From positions 38,273,307-38,337,306 of the forward strand of contig NC_043963.1 of the NCBI RefSeq assembly GCF_902148855.1: 64,000 nt of DNA, in the 5' to 3' direction. Of the stretch, positions 9,420 through 21,400 are shown piece after piece (within the stretch, counting starts at the first letter, position 1; every line of letters begins with the position of its first letter). The DNA is from Sphaeramia orbicularis. Taxonomy: Eukaryota; Chordata; Actinopteri; Kurtiformes; Apogonidae. The notes below the pieces were generated by a model. That model saw only the letters and a list, made by a program, of their open reading frames with translations, was not told where the DNA came from and did no database searches. Position numbers and translations under genes: made by a program.

Positions 9420-12400
9420 ATGTCTTCCTTGAGCAGTAAGTCGGCGCAGGAGATCAGCGAGCTGCTGGATGAGTACGGGATAAAACACGGCCCCGTGGTC
9501 GGTGAGTGGGATGGGATCACAGACTTAACTTCACGGCCCTCACCCACTGACACTCACAACACAAGTCCACCCGAGTAGTTTTCAGCTTTTACTGAGGTTT
9601 ACTTTATTATTCCTTTATTAACTCTCATAGTTCGTGTGTCTTAACTTGTTTCGTCAGACTCCACCAGAAGTCTGTATGAGAAGAAGCTGAAGGAGGCCAT
9701 GGCTAAAGGAAAGAGACCCGCCAAAGCAGCAAGTGACAAAACCTACTACAGAGAAGAAGGTAGCCCCACATTTGAGTGGCTCACCCACATGTTCACCAGA
9801 AATGTACAAACAAGTATGACAACACTTAAGTTACACATTTTACCATTTACTATTTAGTAGCACACACATAAGTAGCACCATGGCTCTTTATTAGTTATTA
9901 TTAATTCAGTAACAACTAATAAAGAGACATGTTACATATATCAGCTAAAATTTGCTTAGAGGTCTTATTCATGTCTTTGTGCATAAGAAATCAATATAAG
10001 TGAATCCCTAAAGGAACTTTGTGTTGGTAAATGCAAGTTATGCAAATTTACAGGATTTCAGTTCTGTTGCAACATGTTGATGGTCATATGAACTATGTTT
10101 TCAGCTCAAAAATGTCCAATTTCATCACAATTAATGCTATATTTTCATGTCACAAATAGCCAAGTTATATTTTAACTGAATTTACCTGAAAAACAAATAT
10201 TGTATTCTTTTAGATTCCCCAATTTTTCTTGCAAGATTCTATTCTACATATCACATGTTTTATTTTTACAGGTTGCAATATGGAGTGTGGTGCTGATCCA
10301 TCCTGCTTATGTTATGCCAATACATACATTAAAAATGTCACACGTCACTTTTTAAATCAACAGTTTTCAAATAATAAGCATTTTTATAAAGAAATAACAA
10401 TTCTATATTGTTATTTACTCTTTAGTATGATGATAAACTATACAATAAATAATTATGATCCTAGTTTTTGCACAGGGATCATTTGTGGAAACGGTGACAT
10501 GGCTGCCGAGCATCAGTATGATGGGATCCTTAGCTGTTATTGTTTTAGATCCACAATACTAACATTTATGAATAAGAGGATAATTAGCAATAGTAAATAT
10601 ATAAGTTTATTACAGATAAAGTACTGGTACTGACCAGATCATCATGGGTAATGTCACGTCCGTCCACCAGCAAAAGTTTTTACATACATGTGCTGGTCAA
10701 AATCCAGTATTTCTGAAAATATAGCTTCCACTGTCAGATAGTATCAGTAGTCTGTGCACAAATGTATTAGCATTGTTTCAACACAGTTCTATGCATTTCT
10801 TACAACTTTTTTTTTTTTTTTTGACAAAAATGGCCACTCATTTGACCTCCTAAGTAAATTTTAGCCGTTACACATTTTCACCATTTACTATTTAGTAGCA
10901 CACACATAAGTAGCATGATTGCTCTTTATTAGTTATTATTAGCTCAATAATAACTAATAAAGAGACATGTTACTTATATATGACAATAACTCATGAATAA
11001 GTGTTCAGTAATATTAGGCATTTATTCATGAGTTATTGTCCATGACCATATTCTACAACTACTACTACTCTGACAGTGTTTAAGTCCAGGCTGAACACGG
11101 CTCTGTTCAACTGTGCATATAACAACTGAAAGGGTTCTATCTGCACTCTTCTCCTTTACTTTATTTTAATTGATTATTATTTATGTTTTAATTGTAATTG
11201 TGTGTTTTTAACTTGTCTCTTTTCCAATTAGTAAAGCACTGTGAATTGTATGAATTGTGCTATACAAATAAATTTGCCTTGCCTTGCCTACTAGGTCACT
11301 AACTTGTAAGTTTTCCTCCATAATCTGCTAAATGCTGCTTATTGGTAATAAGGAAGGAAAATGTTAACAAATTGTTTTTTTAATATGCTGCTATTAATAG
11401 GTGAAGAAACAATAGATAAATACATGGATAGATTTCCTTTATTGTTATTGTATAAAAATAATTCAAAGCCCAGGGTAAAAACAGAAGACATGTAGTACTA
11501 ATTAGTAAAATAATTGGAAGTAAGAATAGTAGAATGATAAGTAAAATGAAAGCAAAATGAAAAAGAATAATGTAGAATACTTACAACCACTACTCACACA
11601 CACATCCATGCATCCTCAATCATAACCATATTGTACATTATTGCATAAGTATTTGCACATTATTACACATATTGCATATTTTGCAGTTTTTCAGGTAATG
11701 TTCATTCAGTGTTTGTATAGACTTCTGTTCAATGTTGTGCTGGCTTTTGAGTATTACAGAGAGCTGAGCTGCTGAAATAGATGCACTGAAAATGTACTTT
11801 TGCCTTGACATTGTATGTATCTTTTTTTTTTTTTTTTATTTCAGAGGAGGAAGTCACCTATCTTACCAGGACACCTGTAAGTATACTTGTCTCAGCCTCA
11901 TCTGAGCCTTTAGGGCCTGGAAGTGCACGATTTCTCCACAGTTCTAACTCAGTAGAAGCCATTTTCAGCCTCACCTGAGACAAACATTTCAAGCAAAATC
12001 AACACAGTGAGCATCAAATTATAACTGCATGACTTTTCCCAGTTTATCCACAAATGAAGTTTAAAGTCAGAGATGAAATGCATGTTCCCAGGGTTCGAAC
12101 TGAAATGAGGAGGTGAGCCTTCAGTTTTGCTGCCTTCAAATACTCTTCAATGGGAGCTGAAAATACCAGAACTAATTTCAGTACAAGTTTTTTGCACCGT
12201 CTTACTGACTAGACAGCAACAATCCTTTGGACAGTGCTTACGTTTTTAAATGTTTACTGACCTCGACCAAATCTTGCACTTTAAAAAATGGCTGGTGACC
12301 TAAACTATGTTGCACTTTAAACATTTTGTCAAACTCTTGTTATTACATTGTGTTATCACTAAATTATTGCCTGTGTTTTAATTTTGTAAAATGTATTGTT

Positions 12401-14403
12401 ATCACTGATCTTTTAACCTCTTGGCCAGGTTGCCTTGTGTAAAAGAGATCTCAATCTCAATGGAGCCTTATGCAGTAAAATAAATAAAAAAAAAAAAAAA
12501 ACACAAAATAGATTTATCAAATAGAATACCCTAAGAACATATGACAGTAGGGGCTCAAACATAAAGTACAATACTGTACACTGTTATTCATTCATACAAC
12601 TTACTCTTCACCAAATTTGGGAAAAAACAGGAACACAGAAAGTGCCTTATCTGTGAAAATACACGGAAAACCTTCTACTGCCTTTAAAATGCGACCAAGT
12701 TAAAGGGGTCATATTTTGTTAAACCCACTTTTATTAGTCTGTGGTATATTTATTTGTGTATTTGGACCCTAATAGTTCATAAAGTTTAAATTTGAACCCT
12801 CCAGGTGCTGCAAAGCTATCTTTATATTCATTTTGGCAAAAATCGAGTGGATTTCTACAACCCATTTTATTTCCTTCTTAATTTGTTACATCTATAACTA
12901 GTTACATTACAACATTTGCACATATAACATCAAGACTTCTGACAGACATTTCTCCGAGTACGACATAATTGTTTATCAGCAGCAGCGGTTGTAGTCCATA
13001 CTGAAAATATGTCCAGACTTCGAGCCGATTACCTAAATGTTCAGTTGTTGGTTGAATGGGACAGAGCAGCACAGTCAACAACCTGGAGGGGGTGGGGCAT
13101 GAAGTGGCTCATTTAAAGGGCCAGTGTTCAAAATGACCTTTCTGAAGTCATTACTCAGAAATAGCGTTGAAGATGGACCTGTGGAGTTGATTTAATGAAG
13201 AATTCAGACCCAAGCATAGCATTTACAGTTTATGTAGACCACAGGGAAATGTTTTAAAATGCATAATTCCATTTTAAAAAAGCAAAATTTCACTCCTTTA
13301 AAGACTGAACCATGGAGTGATTAATGCAGCACACATGCTTCAGTTAATTCTGCAAACAGGTGAAATAATAATTCCTAAAATGTTGAAATAATAAATACAG
13401 TATGTGAATCATGTTGTCTGATGTCCCCTTGAGCCAACACTCCAGTCTTACAGTCAGAGCTGACAGTGACGCTGCCTGGAGCCTTAATACTCCATATTTG
13501 ACAGATGTACAGATGTATGCGTTCACTCCTGACTGTCCACTTCTTTCCCACTTTATCAAATCGGCTCTTTTTTAAGGTGTTCTCACTTATGCACCTCTTT
13601 CAGATTTCTCCACCATAACATTTAATGACTGTTCCTTTTAGTGGAATGTGTCTGTAATTGTTTTTGGATGGCTATTAGAGCAGAAGTCCCATGACTGTGG
13701 CAGTAAAACTGACTTTGAAAGACCTCCCCGGGGTAAAATATCAGCACTTGTTTTCTGTTTTCCTTGTTTCAGGTCAGGAGTTCTACTTCAGGAGACAGGT
13801 CAGTACTCTTCTGAATTTCCAAAATTAGGTTTAAACATGACTTACTTTACCTTTATGAATTATTACTCTTTTATTGTCGTTGCAGTGGGTCTTACTTGAG
13901 ATCAAGACCAGAGTGGACTGAGAGAGAATATGAAGCAGAGTGAGTTAAAAAAAAAATGGGTAGTTTTAATTATTTGAACAGGGGAAGAGGAAGTAAAACC
14001 TTCTCATGAGTATTTTTTTCTGTCCTTCTCAACAGGACGTCGTACTCTGACTACTTAAGGTCCAAACCTGAATACAGGGGACGAGATTTTGTTGATGAGT
14101 AAGTGCCTTTACAGGACATTCAGCCAGTCATTTTAAGTCTATGAACCTTCATATTCTTATATCCGTGTTCTGTGTATTTGGTGTCATTTCAGGCCCTACA
14201 CGTACAGAACATCGTCTCCTTATACGAGCTCATATTTGAAGTCAACACCGATGAAACCTGCTGAGGATCCTCCAAAGGCTCCAAAGTCATCTCGCCTCGT
14301 CCCAGCCTGGGTCCAGTTCTTGTTCTTCCTGATTGTGATGGTTTTCCTCTACTTAGTATTTTCCAATATAGAGACAAATGAACCCATGAAAGGGATAGAG
14401 TGA
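9420..14403 (+). CDS. emd: Emerin, LEM-domain inner nuclear membrane protein
   Basis: Tail-anchored protein of the inner nuclear membrane whose LEM domain binds the chromatin factor BAF. Seven coding exons: 9420-9501, 9658-9759, 11845-11876, 13773-13798, 13886-13939, 14036-14098 and 14193-14403 (stop TGA). They total 570 bases, or 189 residues, with agreeing phases. The start gives MSSLSSKSAQEISELLDEYG. HGPVV and STRSLYEKKLKEA follow, the signature of the emerin LEM domain (human HGPVVGSTRRLYEKK). The middle is a Ser/Tyr/Arg-rich disordered linker (YLRSRPEW, YSDYLRSKPEY). The C-terminus has PAWVQFLFFLIVMVFLYLVF at about residues 157-176 as the anchor, then a 13-residue lumenal tail. It is shorter than human emerin (254 residues), mainly in the linker. 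Exons 3 and 4 are only 32 and 26 bases. Neighbouring dnase1l1 supports orthology with EMD on human Xq28. Confidence 0.93.
9829..9955. mobile_element. Palindromic MITE-like repeat, copy 1 (emd intron 2)
   Basis: Shares over 100 bases with 10866-10978, including CCATTTACTATTTAGTAGCA, CACACACATAAGTAGCA and TAATAAAGAGACATGTTAC. The core is an inverted repeat built on CTCTTTATTAGTTATTATT; this copy has two mismatches in the right arm. No target duplication could be fixed. Confidence 0.65.
10866..11046. mobile_element. Palindromic MITE-like repeat, copy 2 (two perfect hairpins)
   Basis: Second copy in the same emd intron. It contains a perfect 19-base stem at 10922-10940/10946-10964 with a five-base loop. 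Next to it is a second perfect 19-base stem at 10982-11000/11022-11040 (GACAATAACTCATGAATAA and its complement). Two adjacent perfect hairpins suggest a short inverted-repeat element; the superfamily is unclear. Confidence 0.7.
11060..11290 (+). mobile_element. 3' end of an L2/CR1-like LINE
   Basis: GTGTTTAAGTCCAGGCTGAA translates as VFKSRLN, the closing motif of fish L2-type reverse transcriptases. A 3' UTR follows with GTAAAGCACTGTGAATTG, GTGCTATACAAATAAA and a short TTGCC tandem tail. It is 5'-truncated and intronic to emd. Confidence 0.7.
12280..12500 (+). mobile_element. Probable LINE 3' UTR ending in poly(A)
   Basis: Ends in AAAAGAGATCTCAATCTCAA, then AGTAAAATAAATAAAAAA, wording I recognise as a common fish LINE tail. 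No coding part remains. The left limit is approximate. Confidence 0.5.
12700..13303. mobile_element. Non-autonomous DNA transposon with TTAAAGG termini
   Basis: Left end TTAAAGGGGTCATATTTTG; right end, reverse-complemented, TTTAAAGGAGTGAAATTTTG. About 600 bases with no open frame, inside emd intron 3. This is a common fish short element; I cannot name its superfamily. Confidence 0.6.
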
Positions 14404-15745
14404 TTGGGGTTTTTTTGTTCATACCTGCTCTATTTATAGAGCTCTTACACTTTTTTTTACCTACAGGAATGTATTGTGATTGAAAGTTTTATTTTATACA
14501 TTGCAGATTGTGGGTTATGCCATAATGTTATGCATTTTAATGGTGGTTTATTCATTTGCTTATGCTTAGTGTTAATTCATAAATGCTGCTTGACTTCAGT
14601 AGAGCACCACTGCTAGTAGGTATTACTTCCAATGAAGCTTTCAAGAACACAGAACTGGTGCTGTCAGTGCTCAAAATGCTGAATACTCAAAGAATATGTC
14701 AACACTTGTACATGAAGTATCCTCAGATTTTGATGTTTTAAGTCCCTGAGGTCTGTGGATTACCAGGGTCAGCTGTGACATACGGAGCGCTATGGGAAAC
14801 TGGTTTTTACTGTTTATATTCGAGTGAAATGAGCATTTGTTTTTCCTAGGAACCACTGACAAAACTTGTCGAATATTTCATACCTGTCAATATAACAGTT
14901 CTCAGACCCTGCATTAAACATATTCATATTCAACACAACGCTAATGTTTTAACTTCAGAGGAGTTCACGGAAAAACCCAGATGTTCATCACAGGCTTCAT
15001 TTGTATGTTGTTTCTCTGTCTTGCATCGCCTGGTTGATGCTACTGTTGGAGCGCCTCGGCTTTGTTTGTTGGTTTGTGACTGTTTTCCTCTTGATCTGAG
15101 ATATCACAGGTTTTAAAGTGGGTTCAGGTCTGGACATTTGGAGTGGTCTCTGTGTTTTTCCTCAGCTGTTTTTTTTTTTTTTTTTGGCTGTCTTTTTGAC
15201 TTTACTGTCAAATTACCCCAAATCACAAGCAAACTATCAACCTGTTTGACTATGTTGTACCTTCAGTTAATTCTAATGGATCTGTTGTTGTAACTGAAAA
15301 TCCTTTTCTGGTGAAACTGACTCTTGACAGATAATGTCCTTAGATTGTCTCATTCACTTATTATCCCAGTTCATTCTTTTCACCATTGAACTGGTCATTA
15401 ACAGAAGTCTGATTCTGTGTAAACTGGTATAAAAGGTTCACCAAGCAGATATATTTGGTAGAGTTTTGGAGAACCACAGTGATTCTGCAGCTTTTTACTA
15501 GAAACAAATGTCAGGATGGTTAGGTCAGTTTTTAGACCAACTGTAATCCAAGTGCCTCAATGATTTTATTGGAATAAATTACTGGTTGTACTTACCAGTT
15601 ACCAGTTTTAAGTGTTAAATGGTTCATTTAGGGATAATCAAGTTTTCTACAACACCGAACATGTTCATCATTATTACTTTGTAATGTTGTGTTTTTTGTA
15701 CCAGTGTTTCACTATCAATAATAAATGTTTTAAGTATCAAGTTGG

Positions 15746-15810
<65 letters not shown>

Positions 15811-18461
15811 AGAGAGAGAGAGTTGAGGCTGTAAGAAAAAACTTTTGACTGACACGCCTACTTCATCCCAGCCACACTGACATAAAACACAAAGTGTTCA
15901 CTAATAGCAACATTTTAATCAGTCATTGTATTTACACATTTTAAGTTCTAAAAGACATTGCAAATAATTCGTAATGCATAGTCGCCACTTGAAGTGATCC
16001 CATACGAATCGTTGATCTATAGAAGCAGGTACTGTAGAGTTAGTGTTACATGACTGGAAATAAAAATAGTGTTTTGTACAGTATATACACACAGACCTGA
16101 GTAACCCATGTCACAGTTTCCCAGTTGAGCTTTTAGTTGTGTTATTCATTCTGAATATCTGGGGTCATGGCAGTAGCCAAGTCTGACCTTGAGCCAACAT
16201 TGACTTTGTGTACTGTGCATCTAGTGTGCATCCAGTGTCTGTGGCCCTTGGTTAAAAACATGTTAAATTAGTCGTATCAGCATCTGCCTGCTGGAGAACA
16301 CCCACATCTATCAAGAAAGACTATATTTTATACAGTTCCATTAGAGTCCTGTTAAGTTCTGCGGCTCATCCAGATTGTGGTGAACTGGTTTCCGGCTTCT
16401 GCACAGCCATAGTGGATGACGGACCCGATGAGTCCATGACATTTGCCTTCTGACTGTCGACGCACTGGTTTTAACCTTTGAGAAGAAAAACACAGCTTAA
16501 TTTTAGTTTACTCACCACAGTTAATAACAATTAACACAAAGACACAGAGATCCCCATGCTTCAATTCTAATCTCACAATAAGTGTATTTTTAAGGTTTAT
16601 TAAACTTCATGTAAAATTGCTTTCACTTTGGTTGTTTTTGGTCGATTTAACAGGATGTTGGTTTGTTTTCCCAAAGTAAAAAACACTTGCACTTTTTTTT
16701 TTTTAAAGAGAATTGTCTGAATCCAGTCCCCAACAAACTCGGAATCAGTTAAGTTGTGGCGTGAATCTGATCTGACCAAAATACCTGGTACACTCCTCAA
16801 ATGTGAGCTCTGTAACCATGTGTGCTTTGCATTCTGGGATGAGGCCCGGCATGCAAACTGTGTTGTTACACCACACCATGATGTTTTCTCTCACAGAAAC
16901 ACACTACAATCTAGAACACATGATCTTACTCCTGTATTTACTCTCTTGCTTATACCCTGAAACATCTGAATAATAGGCTGAGAGAAGAAGACTGATCCGA
17001 AACCAAACAGAAAAGAGGGAAAACACTTGTTTGCACTTCATCAGCTGACTGACGTCTGAGCAGTGCTATGCCTAAAGACAGGATGAATATCCACACTCAT
17101 GTCTATATCTACTTGGACAGTGGCCAATGTCCTTTTTCCTCCACCACAGTGGATCTGAAATGAACCAATCAAAATGTGAGTGACATGTGAACATTCAGTT
17201 TTAATCCAAGGGGTTTGACACAAATATTGTACTAACTGTTTAGGAATTACAACCATTTTAAACAGTCATTTTCAGAAGCTCAAAAGTAATTGGACAAGCC
17301 AAGAGTTTTATAAATATGAGGGTTGTTTTAAATCCTTTACAGTCAATAACTGTGTGTCAAGTCTGAAACCCATGCATATCACTAAACATTTAAGGTTCCA
17401 ATCAAGCAGTGACATGTGGACACATTTTGTGTTCAACAGTCTCTGTCATGTAAGCAGAGTAACTTATATGCATGTATTATACATATTTGAGTAGGTATTT
17501 ATTAGCACTTTAACATTATGTTTAACAAATTTGGGGAGATAAAATTTTTAGGTGAAAAATGTCAAATTACTGCTCGGTGACATGTGGACTTGAAACGGAC
17601 GTCAATTAAGCTTTATGCAAACATTCAAAACATGTGGTTCACAACAGAAATTGATATCAAGTAGGACAAAACCTTTTAGATATTATGTTCAACTATGCTG
17701 AAAATATATTTTGGAGTAATAATTGAAAAGTCTCTGTTTAACACGTGGACAGGCTGCCATAGTAACACGTGGACAACTCTTTACCATTGTATGCATCACC
17801 CAAAATGTTGACTTATTTTTGAAAACAAGCCAGATATAATCACAATGCTTTATTTAATGTATTTAATACTAACAGTGTTATTTACAACTTGTGGTGGTCC
17901 ATATTGATATAGGTAAATTATAAATAAAGAGTCATTTCTCAGTAACAGTTCACAGATAGTCTTTTTAAATGTGACAGATTGAAAAAATTTTCACATTTTT
18001 AGATATAATTTTTTGCGTCAAATTCAAGTTATATTTTTATGTCTGAGGCATGGCTATGGTGTATAAAGTACAATCGATAAAATTGGTTGTAACTTTTTTT
18101 TTGTACAAGTGGTATTTTAAAAAGGATAACAGTTCCATAAAATAAAGATCTTTAGCTAAAAAATGAACCCACTTGATAAATGATGTGTGCAAATTTACGT
18201 TTTCATGTTGATATTCACTTTCACTTGATTGGACCCTAAATTAACGTCTGTACCTCCATCATATGGCTGGTTTTTTGATTGCTTCACTGTGGCGATGCAC
18301 AGAGGCAAAATTACAAAACTTTTGTCACTGTCCACGCATATACACCTGAAGGCTATGTAATATTTGGTCAGTAGGTCTTTATTCTGAAACTCTTGTGCTT
18401 TGATAAACACAGTTTGCTGTTACTGTACGTACCTTCAGTTCACTGTTGCCTCGACACCCAG
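14404..18461. other. Convergent intergenic region between emd and the SRCR-Ig receptor
   Basis: Holds the emd 3' UTR (AATAAA at 15720-15725 is one candidate end), a (TA)n tract, and the 3' side of the minus-strand receptor gene. After the receptor stop at 18462 a donor-like CTGAAG/gtacgt lies near 18434 on the minus strand, and an acceptor-like cttctcaaag near 16477. A spliced 3' UTR ending in the 16.3-16.5 kb block is therefore possible. Between 17.1 and 18.1 kb is an unassigned repeat-like stretch. Confidence 0.5.
15750..15806. repeat. (TA)n microsatellite
   Basis: About 28 TA units followed by a short (GA)n run, downstream of emd. Self-complementary, so it can form hairpins. Confidence 0.95.
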
Positions 18462-21400
18462 TCAGATCTTGTTAATTGATAAGGCAACATAAGTGTTGTC
18501 CACACCTACAGATAAAAGAACATTTATCTTTAAGTACAAGGCATCAACAGCATTATTATATTGTAACTTGAGTAAAGCAGAGCAGATACTGTAGCTGTGA
18601 GGCTGATTTTAACCCTCATTTCATCACCACACATGATTTCAATAAATAAATCAATACTATGCGTGCCCATGTTGTGGCACAGTGATGGTCTGAAACATAC
18701 TGACAATGGGATTCACACACAGGAACACTTACAGGTTCTGGTCTCTCTCTCCAGTTCTGAAGGCTTACTTTTCTTCTTGTTACACAGTACTTTAGCCACG
18801 ATGATGATAATGATGACAGCTACGACAAACGTCAGGCCCGACACGAGCCAGCTGATCACCATCGGACTCAGGACTGGATCTGGGTCTGAGGGTGAGAAGA
18901 ACTATCTGTGATTGATCAGACCCGAGAGTCAACTGATCAGAGTTGATGAATAGAATGTTAATCCTTGTGAATCTTTGGTTATACGTTAAACAAACATCAC
19001 CTTGGGCTCTAAATATTCTCTCTTTCTGTTCACCTCTACTTTTTTTTTTTTAAATAATTGCAGCCCTCTGACTAATCAATTTGAAAAAAATATTTTTGTA
19101 GCAAATAGGACTGTTCAATTTCTACATATTTACATTCCTCCACTGTTTATCATTTCTTAGCATTAAAATATAAGGGGGCTTCAAAACTTTTGTAGAAAAA
19201 GATCATAGTTTTGACAAGGTTTAAATCACACAGCCCTCAGTTTTACACAGATGGACTTAAAGGCTGGTATCAATGCTTGCAGTAGTGTATGGAGCATATG
19301 TTGAAAAATACACATCATAACTTAAACTGTTTTTTTCCCCAACTGTCCTTTTTCCCTGAACTTTTTCAAGCCCCTTCGTACATATTCTGCTACATATACA
19401 TCATTTATCTGTAGAATATTGTTGCTTCTACCTCTGATAGAAATGGGCAGCGGCTGACTCTCTCTGGAGACAAAAGTGCGTCCGCCCAACTGGACCCGAT
19501 ACAGGCAGTAGTAATAACCCTCATCTGAGCTCTGAGCGCTGGGGAAGGTGAAAGTGACAGAGGGGCTGAGGGCAGGCAGAGACTGACGGACTGTGCCGTT
19601 GGACCGGATCAGTCGCAGCTGGAACGAGCCTCCTGGGTACTGCTGCAGCGTGGAGCAAGTGATGTTAAAGCTGTGGCCCTTAATGACCGAACCAGCCGGG
19701 GCATCGTTGGACGTGTTGTACCAGTGTTGGGGAGTTAAGAGCTCCACTGTAATGAGGAAAAAACAGACACTAAATATGTAATTCAAGTTCAGTTTAGTGT
19801 CTTAGATAAAACAGATCTGAGAGAGGAACTTATTGTGGGTGAACATCTTGTGAATTAAAAAGTTTCTGGTTACAATTTCCTCTAAATGATTTGCTTTTAC
19901 AAAAAAAAACAAAAAAACTTGCTGTTCTTTTTGTGAAGTTAAAGTCAAGTTTGTCTCTGGATTTCTGCTAAATAGGAATAAGCCAAGTATTAATGAAAAT
20001 CTAAAAGGCATCACATTTAAGATAATAAGTAATTATACTAAAACAGAGTTCAAGTAAAACAAATATATCTTAAATGAATTGGACCGGGTGATATGACAAG
20101 AAAAAAAAAAAAATGAACATGATGTTTCATGGCATGTTTTATTGTTGACTGGTGTGTCATAAATGAGTCTACTAACTTTTCATTTAGACTGTGAGCATTA
20201 TTTTGCCGTTAGTTTCAACTTGTAAGTATCCTACGTTAACATACAGTATTTTCTACAAAAATACATGTGTTAAGCCTGAATCTTTTTTTTAGTGTTACAG
20301 GTTCAGTGTGTGATATTTGGTGACATCTATTCCCTGTTCATGTTTTTAAGCAGGTATTTCCTCACACTCTTTTTAATATCTCTGTACACATTTAAACACA
20401 AAAACAACTATAAACCAGTACCTACACTCAGAAAAACCATTACTTCTGGTGGATTTCCAACTGTAAACACCACAAACTTTAGATAATCTTGGACATACCA
20501 GATTCAAAGGCTTTAGTCTGTCACAAAGCTGAGCAGCATTGAAGTTATAAATTTACACTAAGTGAACTTAAAGCTGCAGTGTTCGATGGTTTTTAGTGTC
20601 ATTTGGCAAGAATTCCACAATTCCCTCTCAGCATATTGTAATTCATGTGGTCTGAAAGGACATGAAACTCCTGCATCTACTCCTTCCCTGTGTAGAAAAT
20701 CTACACAGTGATGCCAAATATTTGTCCAATCACAGGTGTTTTTAGACAGGCAGGACGGTTTAAATATGTGACTGACAGCTGTAATCACCAGTTGATGACC
20801 TAATTATGTCCATACAACTTAGATGAGATGCTACAGCTCTACTCTGCCTATCAATAGGGAAGCTTGGAAAAATATCTTCACTTTTCTATAACAGTATCAT
20901 CATTATCTATTTTTATATTTTGATTATGTTTGTGGTTTTTATTGTAATAAATAGTATTTTTTTGTATTTTGTGGGCCAGTATATTAACTAAATAGTTAAT
21001 AATTATCAGACCATATAGTTGAAGTTGTGCTAAAAAAAGATACCAAACATGCATATGGTAAACATTTTTATGTGGTACATAAAAGAAAATATAAAGTACT
21101 CAAAAATGTCCAAAATAGGCCTAGACCCCTAAGGGCTAGTAGGAAATGACCAATATTGTTGTGTGATTTGGTGTTCATACTGCACAGCATTACTCACTAC
21201 CAGCTGTTTCTCTTACAGGTGAAGTGAAACATTCCTGTTGTCAGTTACATGTTATTCAGTTTGGTCACAGTCATTGCCTGGCGTTCTTTCCATTAAGAGC
21301 TGAGCCAGAAAATGATTCAACTTCAATTACAGATCAAGACATTCTGTAAGAAAGGGCTGTGACAGTGAAATAATACAGAGCACACAATACCGATGTGACT

